This document shows, in pieces, positions 36,380 through 48,445 of a stretch of DNA of 64,000 nucleotides. The translations under genes and the position numbers were made by a program. Numbering within the stretch: position 1 is the stretch's first letter; the number at the start of each line of letters is the position of its first letter. Source of the DNA: Latrodectus hesperus (taxonomy: Eukaryota; Arthropoda; Arachnida; Araneae; Theridiidae); the NCBI GenBank assembly GCA_037975125.1, contig CM075851.1, positions 120,992,908 to 121,056,907 of the forward strand, given 5' to 3'. The notes under the pieces are model-generated. The model ran no database searches, was not told the origin of the DNA, and saw only the letters and a program-made list of their open reading frames with translations.

Positions 36380-38630
36380 AATGTCTGACTGTTTTTGTGT
36401 TCCTTATTGCAAGTCAAATTATGATGGAACTGGTTCATATGCATCCTGTTTAAAATATCCTAAAAAAAAGAAAAGATGAAAGAAAAACAAAAACATGTGG
36501 TTTAAAAAAAATTTCACATAAAAAATTTTTCTCCAGAAAACAAAGCTTTGTTTGTAAAAAAACATTTCATTGATCATCAGATTATAAGATTTGATTACTT
36601 ACCACAAAACGGAGAAGTCATTAAAATACCTCGATATCATCCTAAATTAATGGATGGAGCTGTTCCTACAATATTTCCTGACTGTTCAGCATATCTGAGA
36701 GAAAAAATATTGTTAAAAGAATATGCAGAAATGAAAAATTACATGCTCTATCTGAAAAAGTTTTATAAAATTTTATGATTGCTGTTAAAATTAATTCTTT
36801 TGAAGAATTAACGAAAGTTTCGGTAAAAGTTTCTCTTCCAGATAATGTTATAATACAGAAAAAATTGAAACTGAAGATCATGCTTTGTTTATGAATTTTC
36901 ATTCTAATTCAATTGATTGATTTTACCATTTCAATTTTTGTTGAAAGTATTGCTCAAGAATCAACAAAGTTTGATCAACTCTTCAGTAATGGTAAATTGG
37001 TGTTATGGAGCCAAGTAGAGAAAATGTTTAACGAATCATGAATTCCCTTTCTCTATCCGTAAAAAAAGATTGAGAAAGAGCTTAGAAAGAATAGAGAAAT
37101 TATATGCAAGTAAAGAATCCAATTTCTAGTAAAAATTTATGCCTTGTTTTTGATACTGTACTATCTTGAAGTACATCAGAAATAATTAGATATCTCAATT
37201 TGATTAAAAAAAAAACTTTCACCTATTCAAGTGTTGAAGAAATGGGGAATGTCATTTTGCCCTTTCTGGGGACTATTGAGAAAGGCTTTGCAATTAAAAA
37301 AAGTTCTGTTGTAAAATTCTTTTAAATTAAATATAAAATCATATCATATCCAACAAATATTGAATGAAAGAATATATTGGGAGTTATAAATATCTTTCAT
37401 GAAAGTAATCCAGTTGCTCTGTAATTTCTGAAAAATACCACCCAAAAGATATATAAATATCAAGGATACGATATCTTTTTTATCTATATTAAAAGATCGT
37501 GAGATATAATGAATATGTCTCATGATCCTAAAGCAAAATTTACAAGAAATGTCAATTCATTGTCTTTTTCATTAAATAATGGTGTAAATGTGACATTTTT
37601 TAAATCTTTTGCTATATGGGCAAATTCTTGGATGAATATGAAGCAGCCTTCTCGAAATGGTTGTTTGACCAAGACTGTCACTGCTCTCATCTACACAACT
37701 GAAGCTATAATAAATGTAGCTTTCATTTAAAGCAAAACATGTCTAGACTTCCATGCTTCACACTGATGCTTTATAGTTCAGATTTTCTCAGTATCGACAA
37801 ATGTCTGACTGTAATAATGATGTATCCATGTAACAAGTGTTGGAATCAGAAAGAAAATTGAGAATTAAATTTATTCCAACTTTTCATTCAGAAAGATATG
37901 GGGACTTTTCGGTTGGGCTGTCTACCAATGATATTTGCCAGCCTAACAGAAATGATAGTGTCTTCGCCAGCCATTATTGATGATTTGGCAGTTGATATTT
38001 CCGCAGACGAAAATGAGGTGCTTCCATACATTTCTGGTTATTGTGTTTTTAAACTTAAACTTGTATGGAACTATTACAAGCTGTTTTATCATGGCCAACT
38101 TGATACTGATGTAGAAGTTCATGCAGAAAGGTTAATTTCCCTCTCGAAATGACTGAACATTCTGTGTATTTAAACATGATTAATCGAGGAGGATTCAAAG
38201 CATAATCTGCAAACATTGTATTTACTATTTCAGTTTACAATGTGGTATTTCAAAAATTAATTTCAGAGGATTACAAAAAACTATTTCTAAAACATAGTAA
38301 ACAACAAGTATTATTAATTATTTTAACAGAAAACTATTTGAAAAAAAAAAACTGTCTATTTGACTTTGACAAAATTTGTACTAACTGTAATTCATGTTTC
38401 TCTGTAAATATTTTGAAAGTTATTCATATGTTTTCGAACGTAATTTTAAATAATTACTCAAAACTTTAAGCAGATAAAAATGTTTTCAATAAAAATGTAA
38501 TGAAAATGAATAAGTCTGACAATAAGAACACACGAACTGCTCAGATAGAAAATTTAAAAAGTTTAAAAAATAAAGCCTTAAAAATTAAAAAAAGCTATGG
38601 AAATTTTCTTTTGATATAAATTCTAATTTT
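36380..38630 (+). pseudogene. P-element-like (THAP-domain) transposase, broken
   Basis: The ATG at 36380 opens MSDCFCVPYC, the start of a THAP zinc finger (C2CH), which in P elements and THAP9 binds DNA. The second half of the domain continues at 36548-36690, ending in PRYHPKLMDGAVPTIFP; the expected third Cys appears to be lost. The middle (36900-37500) is heavily eroded. The C-terminal P-type region is recognisable at 37600-38150, including QYRQMSDCNNDVSM near 37792 and YISGYCVFKL near 38026, and CTNCNSCF near 38375. The GTP-binding insertion and catalytic residues cannot be placed. A TGACGTCA motif lies about 110 bp upstream of the ATG. Confidence 0.75.
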
Positions 38631-40340
38631 AATGACCTTTAATGTTTATGATGGAATCTATAAATACATTACTTTTATTCGTTGATTTATGCAGAAAGGT
38701 TTTTTAAGATCCATTCATTTACTTGTATATATTTAAAGCATCTTATATATTATCTTAATCTGATTAAATGAATTTTCTTGTTTAAAAATGATCTTTTTCT
38801 TGCGGGTATTCTTAAAAATTAAAGTTTTTCTACCATATGTGGCTTTACATCCCTATGGAAAACCCGTTTGGATTAAAATTTGTCATAAGTATTAATTTTA
38901 ACATTTTAAAAATTAAAAGTTATATTCATCATTTACATTGAAAATACCCAATAAAGAACTAAAATATAAGGCAAACTCAAAAATTATATTTTAATTGTAA
39001 TATGATTTTTTAATCGAAAGTTAATGATTGAAGAGAAATGTTACTTTTTATATTTTTTGAAAATTGTATGTAAAATATTTTTATATTTTGATAATTAAAT
39101 AAAATTTCATAAAAATTTTTTTACTGTCAGTACTTTTTATGGAAAAAAATTGTAGTGTTAAAGTGTATTGTTTAAAACAGTATGATAAAAATACTCAAAT
39201 TAAGACTTGTTTAACAAGAAATAACAGTATTACTTTTTATTTGTGCAGAAATTACTTTAAAAATTATTAATTTAAAGTAATCAATATAAATATATATTTC
39301 AATGATTTAGAGTATGTCTAATGTGTATTATTTTAGTACTTGCACATTGTACTGTTTAATACAAAAATAACAGTGAATCTTGCTTAGAAAAATTGCTTAA
39401 TACAGCACAAAAAGATATTTACTTTCAAAAATTCATAAAAGTCATGTCTTACAATACATTAATACAATAAATGCCAACTTGACAATACATTGAATGCCAA
39501 CTTGAGAATTTCACATTTACAAGATATTTAAACATACATTTTTAATGGTAGAAAAAATATATAGTTTTCATTTTAGATTATATATAATAAATATTTCACC
39601 TATATTTTTACGTTCCCTTTAAAAAGTTTATTTCGAATCTTCAGAAATGTTGCCTGTTGAAATAACATTTCAACAATAGCTACACATTATAAGATATCAC
39701 TTGCAAGTTAATGTGCTTGAAAGTATTATAATGTGTAGATGTTTGAATAAATTTAAACTTATTGTTTTAGTATTAGCTATGTAAGCAAACTTCAAATAAA
39801 AATATAAATAATTTATAGTTTCTTTTATAGACGCAATCAGAAAAATAATTTTATGTGTATTATACTGCATATAATTACTTTTTGCTTAAAATGTATACAA
39901 AGCAAAGAGTGATACATATACGTAAGACAAAATAATTTTTGCTAAATATCTGAATAAATATGATATTAAAAATTTAATTATTAATGTGTTTCTGTAATAA
40001 CAGAAACGTCATTAAGATAAAAATAAATTCTTTTAATTCCTTTAAAGAAATTTTTTTAAAAAATCAAAACTAGATGCATATTTTTATTTCCACCATGCTA
40101 ATGAATCTTGAAGTGACAAAAAGTTGCTTTAGAAAATATTTTTGATAGTCAAATTTAAAAAATGAGTGGAATTAAAATTTTGATACTTTTTTTATTAATT
40201 TGTTTATTTTATAATTATAATTAGTAAGGTAATTATTTTAAAATAATCCATTCATATAATTTAAATGTCGAATGAAATTTTTCTATTGTTAGTTTTTAAT
40301 TTCGGCTAAGAGTTTATTTTTATCATAATATTTACAAATT
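38631..40340. other. AT-rich stretch, nothing recognised
   Basis: Several long A+T runs, no coding frame with protein-like composition. Confidence 0.6.
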
Positions 40341-40344
40341 TAAT

Positions 40345-40985
40345 AATTCATGCTTTGTACCAAGGATAATTGAATATGTGTATTTGATTCATCAACTTAC
40401 AGAATATGGACGGGAATGGAAATAAAGAAAACATTTCACTCTCAAAAATACATTTGAATAAATAGTGAATTTATTTTGTATTACTTTGTTGATATTTCTG
40501 ATACTAATACAAGAGAAATGTAAAGAACAAAATAGATTAAATTCTTAATTAAAATAATCAAACCATTTATCTTTTAAGAATATATAAATTTTAGATTTCA
40601 AATGAATTGATAAAAAATATATAAATCACTTATACAATTATTTTATTTTAGAATCTTGACCCATACTATGAATAAACCAATTTCAAACACGTAAATGAAT
40701 GCAAGTTTTCTATGAAGAACAGTTGAATATGTGTATTTAATTTATCAAATTACAGAATATGAATTGGAATAAAATTTAAAAAAAATTTCCCTCAAAAATG
40801 CACTTGAAGAAATAGTGAAATTATTTTGCAGTATTACTTTCTTTATATTTCTGATACTAATACAAGTTAAATATAAAAGACAGAATAAATTAAATTATTA
40901 AAATAATCACAAATTTCAGATTTCAAATGAAATGATAAAAAAAATACTTATATAATTATTGTATTTCAGATTCTAAACTTATACT
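40345..40985. repeat. Diverged tandem duplication, period about 353 bp
   Basis: TGAATATGTGTATTT at 40371 recurs at 40724. The following about 260 bp align with substitutions and short gaps, sharing for example GATATTTCTGATACTAATAC-like and TAGATTTCAAATGAA-like segments. It is an old two-copy tandem duplication of non-coding DNA. Confidence 0.8.
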
Positions 40986-41089
40986 TTAAATAGATAAACT
41001 TTAAAAAAGTATACTAAGATATTATATTCAAAAATTATTGCAAATAATTTAACCAACAAACTTTGAATGGTAATTCTAAATGAATGGGC

Positions 41090-41335
41090 TATAAACAAAC
41101 TAGCGCCGGTTTCACTTCCAGCGAAACCGTTTGGGATGAATAATGGGTGCTCTGACGTCATGAAAAGCTTACATGGTGCCTAGTTGGCCCTGCCTAAGCA
41201 CCCATTCCGACAGAATTGCATACAGAAAGCAGCATTGTAAACGTTCATCTCCCGTTCTTCTATAGTGGCTGGGATTGAATTCGAGAATTTATACTCCGAG
41301 AAGCGATGTCCTATTACTAAGCAACGGTAAGTCCT
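41090..41335 (+). promoter_or_regulatory. Possible promoter or first exon with CRE-like site
   Basis: A GC-richer patch with a perfect TGACGTCA (near 41154), the CREB/ATF consensus. It is followed by a GGGTGCT...AGCACCC inverted pair (about 41145-41206). About 170 bp further on there is a splice-donor-like ACGGTAAGT near 41325. No protein could be read. This is a suggestion only; it may equally be the end of a transposon. Confidence 0.2.
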
Positions 41336-42039
41336 TTAAATATTGTACTTACTCAAGACAAAAAATATATATTGGAATAGGTTCAGAATGTAGAAATTTT
41401 TCAATAATAACAAACTTTTGTACAAAAATACCATCTTTATTTATTCTTTAAAACTGCCATTTAAAGAGGAGGAATTTCAGAAATCTGTAAGAGGTAAATT
41501 TTATGAAAAAATTGTAAGCCAAATACATAGTAGAAAAAAATCAAAACATTAGATTTAAATTTAATATCAAATTTAATTGAATATTAAATCTGAATTTAAT
41601 AAACAGTTAATTTTTTAAAAAGTATTTTTTGAATAAAATTATTCAAATTTGTTATAATCGATTGCAAAATCTAATGCTATTTGAATTGTAGTTTGCTTTA
41701 AATTTGGAATTTGGGGAAGATTAATGTAACGGAAATACATGATATTTCTAATTATTGAAAAATTAATGATAATTAAAAAAATTCAAATATTGATTATTTT
41801 TGGAAAAAATTGTCAGTTGGATGATATGGTTTTAATTAATTATACTATTCAAGAGGAATTAAGAATTTTCCCCAGAATAAATCACTCTTGTGTAGCGTAA
41901 CTCATTTGATAGAACTCAAAACAAAATAAAAATTATAATAAGAAATTCGAAAAAATTGACAAAAAGGGAGGAAAACTAAAATTTTAAATTTCCTGTAGTA
42001 GAACTAGCAATTAAGAATAAAGCATATACACAAATCTAT
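41336..42039. other. AT-rich stretch, nothing recognised
   Basis: No feature supported. Confidence 0.5.
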
Positions 42040-44460
42040 TCTATCCGCTGTTTTTGTGGAAAAATGGGCATAAAATATTTAACTGTAGAGTTAAAAAAAC
42101 AAGAGCTTATAAAGTGCCTCCGTTGCAGTTTTATTAGTCAAAAGGACAATGAAAATAAATATTCCACATCAATCTATACCTACAATTTACCAGCTGGAAC
42201 TCTTTACAACAGCGCCACTTCTTGATTGGATATGCATAAAATGGTGAAAATCTCTGGCATTTTTTGATCAAAGCTTTCATCGATATCTAGGGACAGGCAC
42301 AACTTTTTTGCGAAAACCTGTACCGTTAAAGTAAGTTGTCTAAGTTGACTGATTCGCAGTTGACACTAAATGGCTTTGGTACTTCTAAAGTACAGCCTCT
42401 TGTTCATCTACTGCAGATATGGAAATAGACAATTTCTTCAACAACAATTTATGTTATTTCTAAACATCAAAATGAGTTTATTCTTAATTATCGCCACAGA
42501 TAAAATTACTCAAGGAACTATAACAATCAATGAAGATGGTATTTCTTTACTTACATGTACCAATAATTTTTTCGTATATTTAGTTAATGTTGTTGACAAT
42601 TTATCAGACGTTGGCTTAAGTCACACATGCTTGAAAGCGATATAAACAAGAAATATACACAATTTAATCAACAGATACAATCCCAGTAAAATGATAACAA
42701 TAGAAATGAAGGTGTTTGTTATTCCAGTTTATCGAATATCACGTTGAATGTTTTTATCAGAAAAAGAATTTGTATCCAAACAAATCAATGACTGGTTAAC
42801 TGAAGATACAGTAGAACCGTTTTGTAGTGAATGCCAATCTTAATTGTTTTCGTAAAAAAGAAAGATTACGCGTTTATGCAATGATTTTCACAACGTAATT
42901 TCTTACGTTAAATTAAATTTTAATTTCTTATAATTAAATATCATTATTTATTGCCTCTCATTGATAATATGATATAAAAGTTGCGAAGTGCAAAAGTATT
43001 CACTTCTATTGACTTAAAAAATAGCTTCTTTCATATCGACCCTAATCCTACAAGGTAAACAAGAAAGTTATTACCGTTTTTAATGACCCAAAAGAACATG
43101 GTCTACAAAAAATGTGGCTTTATTGTTAATCCTCAAAGCTATCGGCATTCAGTACCTTCTGCCAACATGTCTCCAGTTGTGCAATGCTCTTGCTGTAAAA
43201 CTAGGAAAGGTGTTAGATACAAGAAAGTTCATGAGTGCCTGGTGCAAGTCTGCTTCATTTGCGAAGAAATTTTTCCACAAAAATGATTGTCCAATTATTG
43301 GAAGCGGTGTTAATCTGATAGCGCAAGTTATGGTGAGTAAGGAGGATGGCATGAAATGTCCCAATCAAGTTGCTGTACAGTATTCCTGATCTCGCGTTAT
43401 CGGCCAAGAAGACTACACCTTTACGACTAACCAGATTTGCCTCATTTTGTTTCAATGCCTGTTGCACACGTTCCAGTTGCTTCGAGTACATGTACGCAAT
43501 GGCCGTTTGGTTAGATGGCAGCAGCTCATAGTCAACAATTTTACGACTAATCCAGCAAACACAAAGTATAATCTTGCGTGGATGCATATCCTGGGGAGAC
43601 AACCAATGTTTGGAAAGCTTGGGAGTGTTTGTTATACAAGGCGCACTTTTCTTCACTGGTCAGCACTCGATTGAATATGGATGCGTTACTGTGGCGAGAA
43701 TAAACAAACTGCCACTCGTTTTTATTTGCATACGTATTCATTCTACATTCATTGGCAACGTGAAAATGGCAAGAACTTTCATGTTTACCTTGCACGTTGC
43801 TCAAAATACACAAGTTTTATTTCCTATGCCGGACAATAAGAGTTTCTGAAAGAGTTTATTTTGTTTTTTACCCATAAAGGATTATCAGATTTGCCAATTT
43901 TAATAGATATTTACCTAATGATTTTATAGAACTGATAACAGATGGGACTTTAATTATATACATGGACAATTGTATCATGCTGTCCAAAATTGAAAATAAG
44001 GAACTTATTAATAGGAAATATGCCTTTAAAACTGCTTCGGGTGATGCACTAAATATTAGTTTTTACAGAGTTAAGCGTTAATCTTTACAGAGTAAAAAGT
44101 TGAATATTTAGATCGATCGTATTACAGAAAACCGCACCATATTTTATCCACCCCATCAAAAACTAAGGCAGAACCTAACTTTTGTGAGCCTGAAGACATC
44201 AAATACTTGCAATCATTTTGGATTTGGTGGGCTACTATTGGAAATGCATGCCAAAATATGCTCCTATTGACAGACCTCTGAGAAATATTAAGAAAGTCCT
44301 CATTATTTCCCTTCGGTTCTGGCGAAAAGAAGGCATTTCTTAAGTTGCAGGAATTATTCACAAAATAATTTGTTTTATTTACTTGTGGCTTGCACGAAAT
44401 TAGAAATATACACCGATGCTTCTAAAGTAGAATTTATACAACTTTTATACTAAGTCTGGC
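42040..44460 (+). pseudogene. Second Ty3/Gypsy pol, heavily decayed, split by mariner
   Basis: A zinc-knuckle remnant with CFCGKMG and, one frame over, GHKIFNC lies near 42045-42087. A protease-like stretch follows (about 42300-42480). RT begins around QINDWLTEDTVE (about 42782), with FTSIDLKNSFFHI at about 42997-43035. It is then interrupted by a mariner (43051-43792) and continues with SKYTSFIS-type residues after 43793. The catalytic motif near 43960 reads YMDN instead of YMDD. The RT-RNase H linker and start of RNase H (TDASK near 44415) close the visible part. Frames change constantly. Order here is protease then RT, unlike the Gypsy at 17760. Confidence 0.75.
43051..43792 (-). mobile_element. 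Mariner element 2, 742 bp, deleted
   Basis: The left end begins CAAGGTAAACAAGAAAGTTA, and the right end read inward begins CAAGGTAAACATGAAAGTTC. Similarity runs about 35 bp. TA abuts the left end (43049-43050); the right flank reads CA. The minus strand encodes the central and C-terminal mariner transposase: FNRVLTSEEKCALY (first Asp changed to Glu), YELLPSNQT, GVVFLADNAR (second Asp kept) and HAILLTHHNLRYQ near 43345. The N-terminal DNA-binding half is missing. It belongs to the same family as 26490-27379. Confidence 0.85.
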
Positions 44461-44493
44461 AGAGAGAATTTTCATTCAGTTCTGTATATATGC

Positions 44494-44630
<137 letters not shown>

Positions 44631-44765
44631 GGAGATTAGTTGGAAATTGTTTTAAGTAATATTATATAAAAGAAATAATAGGCTAGCATATGACTCAGAA
44701 TATTTTTTTATTTAAATTTTGTACATTTAAAATATTAACTTAAAATCAATTTCCAACTAATATCC
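44631..44765. mobile_element. Short hairpin MITE, 135 bp
   Basis: The left arm GGAGATTAGTTGGAAATTGT (44631-44650, continuing to 44655) pairs with the right arm 44739-44765, whose reverse complement begins GGATATTAGTTGGAAATTGA. The about 80-bp AT-rich centre has no coding potential. No target duplication is certain. Confidence 0.6.
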
Positions 44766-45959
44766 TTTAGTGAAAAACAAAAACGCGTTTTTAAAATGAT
44801 ATTATCTCTATGGCCTGCAGTCTATTATTACAAACGGATCTTTTGTATGTCTTATAAATTATCTTAAACAGTTTCATTATCTCTGTATATTTATGAAACA
44901 AAAATGAATGAAATATTAAACGAAATTAGAATTGTAAACTTTCAACCATCATAAAAATCAATTACACGTGAATTGTATTTTTTAACTATATTCTACAAAA
45001 TCACAATGATCTGAAACTTTTTGAGTATATTTTCTCGAAAATAAATTAATTCATAAAATTAATTATACACAATGCATTAGCTATATTTATTATGAAGGTG
45101 TGACGTATTTAATTGTGTTATAATTAATAAAAATAATTTTAACGCGAACCACATATTATCATTCAAAATGGTTTGTTGTGAATACGCGTCCCCTTAGTTT
45201 GGCCAAAACTTTAGTGGTAATGATAGGTAAAAAACTTTAATTTTTGGTATTCCTGGCATTTTAAACGTTTTAACTAAAGTAAATTTAGGGTTGCCGTTTT
45301 GTTATTCACACCTTGGAGCATATCATGGCGTCAAAAAATCATCAAAAAACCAAGGGCTGCTCGTAAGTAAACTTTTACCCGTTTAAAAATACTTTGAAAA
45401 AATAAAGAAGAAATTATGAGTTAAACTTAGGCAAGAGTTTTGAAATTTTTATTTTTTTAAATACAACAATCAAAACTGTCGCCAAACACAAATACGCTCA
45501 CAGAATTATAAAACTTTGTTAATTCGCTAGTTACTAAAATGTTAATTTGCTAGCACCAGCTTTAAATGTTCATTTCCGCGACAATGCTCAATTGTAATAT
45601 TAGAGTTATAATTAAATAAAACTATAACCAGGCTAACATAATCTCACTTTGTGATGTGGGAATCACAATGTAGTAGGCATTGCAGCTAGAACTTCAACCA
45701 TACATATGCAACAATATACAATCACGTAACTTAAACATCGTGTATATTAATCAATGTTTTCTGTCACAGTAAATACAAATATTTTCACAAAGTGAAGCCT
45801 CTGTTTGCAATCTTTATTACTCTTCCAACTTAAGATAAATAATATCTAGACTTATATAAGTTTAACAGTCGCAGGAAAAGATAATTGACTGGAATCAGTC
45901 TTTGTTCTCATATCCAATGAAGAACAAGTGTCAGATTTCGTCTTTGTATTTCTCTTAAC
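44766..45959. other. AT-rich stretch, nothing recognised
   Basis: No feature supported beyond a weak candidate short exon near 45326 that I rejected. Confidence 0.5.
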
Positions 45960-48437
45960 AATTATAACAATTTTACTATTAAAGGCGATTTTTAATGGGT
46001 AACTTCATAGAACAGGTCGCAGAAGTACTGACATAATGGTCTACACTCGAACTAAGTGAACATTTCCATCTTTTCCAGGAAAGAGTTCCGCAATCCAGCC
46101 AAGAAGCAGTTAATTCTCTTGCTATTATAGGAAACCATAAGGACAATCTCCTCGTAGAAATTTGTCAGGTGCTTCTTTTGTTCTCTGTACGCAGTATAAG
46201 CAAATCCAAATACTTTAAGGGGAATCTATTTCGCAGCTCCATTTGGTAATTTTGGCGATATTTAATTTGTTTATTAAATTTTTGATAATTCGTAGCATCA
46301 ATATCAATAACCTTCCACTCAACAAGGTCTTGAAAAAACATCAATAGACATATAACTTGAAAGTCAGCATCATTATCTGAAAGATCTTGAATCTTATAAA
46401 GGTCTTAAATTTAAATATCATTGATGCATAATCAGAGGGTTATTGTCTTCTCTCCATAAGTCTACTGAGCACTTAATAGATACTTGATAGATGTTTCAGT
46501 AAATCCAACAGAACACGAATTAATCTTTCACAGAAACTGCCCCATCAAGACGTAGTTTGAGAGTTAAATTTGAACTTAATGGAATTTACTGATCGATATT
46601 TGAGAACTTTATTCAAGTCCAGTGAAGCCAGCAGATTTCTTGCTCCAGGGACATTTGTGCCATTGTCTCAATAAATAAAGCAATTACAGCTATGGGGACA
46701 AATATATCGACACTGAACAAGAAGGAAAAGAAATAAACGTATCCAGTTCAGATGGACCGTTTTATAACTAGCATAAATAAATAAAATCACCCATGCATTT
46801 TAGTTATGTTTCAGGTACAATGGACCTCTAAATTAATTACTGCAATTTGAAATTCAGCAATGTTAATTACTCAATTTTCTGGAAGAGTAGCTGCTCAGCC
46901 ACAAATATTTTAGATGTATACCACAGGCTTATATCATATTTAGACAGCACTCATATAACTGTTTTCCTTATATTTAATATTCAGTAACGTTCTCGAAGAA
47001 GGCTCAATAGGATCTGCACTCTTGTGCATGCGAATTTTTTTATGATGATAAATCATTAACTTTTCTACCTCTCTATGTTGCGATGGTAGAATCATTGGTC
47101 TTTAAAAGCCTTTATTTTCTTTCTTGCTCATAATTTCAATTTCCAATCAGAAAATATTTTAGTCATCTTTATATAGATTCATAATTTTCAAATTCTCGAC
47201 TTTCTCACCTATTAATGAATCTCTTGAATCATTTGCGCAACTCGTCTCTCTGCTTGTTAGAACTCAACTGATATAATTTCCCACTGAATTCTATATTCAT
47301 TCGTACAGGAGAGTTTAAATTAAATTAATTTAAAGGAAGAATCTAGTCTATTAGACGAACAATCAGTTGATATCCTGAAAAATATGAGCAGTACTATTTT
47401 TGCTATGCACGTCTATATTGCTATTAAGTAATATTGACACAACTTCATTTTTTCCTTTTCAATTTCTTCCTTTTTGTAGTTTACATTTGTAGAAAAATTT
47501 ACGGGTCATTCTTTCATAGGATTTTTGAACCAGAGAACCTTCCCACCAACTATTTGCCAGAAGATGTCTTACTTTATAGCCTCTAAAAGACAAATCAGAG
47601 GGGTTAAATTCTTAAGAAGTATGATTCCAGGAAGAGAGTTTTCCAATCTCTGCAATTTTGTTTCTTTTGAAAACAGACTATTTCTCCAGAAAGAACATGG
47701 TATCTGTGACTAATTTATTGTCTCCACTTGACTCTAACTAAGTTAGTAAGCAGTTATAATATAGGAATCAATCACTCTTCAAAGGTGCAACATTTGACTT
47801 GGCGAAAAGCAAAGATTCATACCATTTTCGGTTTGAAGTCAGAAAAATGCAGATTTTTGCTCGTATCGTGAAAGGTAGGAACAGTGCAGTTCTGCAAATT
47901 ATCACCCATCATACAAAGTCATCTATCAAATTTTATTTCTTCTAAAACATGAAGCTCTTCGAAACAATTTGGAAATTCTTTACTAAAAGATTCAGGGATT
48001 TCATCATCCCAACTCAATCCAATTTCCAAATTTTCTACCGCATCAATTTTGGGAAAAATATGACAACTGCAGTGTAATCAAACTTGATCATTTGGATTTT
48101 TCAACAATTGATAATATTTTTCTCTTAATAATTACACTGACTTTCAAATTGTTCAACCAATCCCGATAAAGACATAATGCATCATCTTTCTTGTTCCAAA
48201 CTTGACCCAAAACAGCTTTATGGACATATAAGACTTCTTCATCAGTGATTTCCAACCTTTTAGATAAAATATTCCCACTGCCATTACCATCTGGGAAACT
48301 TAATAAACTGTTATAATTCTTCTGATTAGTTAAGACTAGCAAGAATATAATCCACATAAAACTGTTCATCAGTTTATTTATTATGTGATCAACAGGAGAC
48401 ATCAGCACACATTTTTGGAGGTGATATTCTATGAGAA
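45960..48437 (-). pseudogene. BEL/Pao retrotransposon pol (RT to integrase C-terminus), broken
   Basis: Read on the minus strand from 48437. An RT block runs with SLLSFPDGNGSGN (about 48285) and QVWNKKDDAL (about 48200), where the RT-RNase H connection of Pao elements lies. A long eroded RNase H region follows. The integrase core has YCDNGTN (about 46665, catalytic Asp) and WWGSFCERLIRV (about 46530, catalytic Glu). The end has FPGKDGNVHLVRV (about 46070), the conserved DUF5641-type end of Pao integrases. Stops and shifts are frequent. The N-terminal RT continues at 50880-50935 on the other side of hAT 2. Gag and LTRs were not found. Confidence 0.85.
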
Positions 48438-48445
48438 CATCTAAA

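Noticed and set aside
45326..45368. Possible short coding exon: ATGG start, 14 codons, then a GTAAGTA donor
   Set aside because: No acceptor, second exon or motif could be identified. A start codon near a donor-like string is expected by chance in this much sequence.
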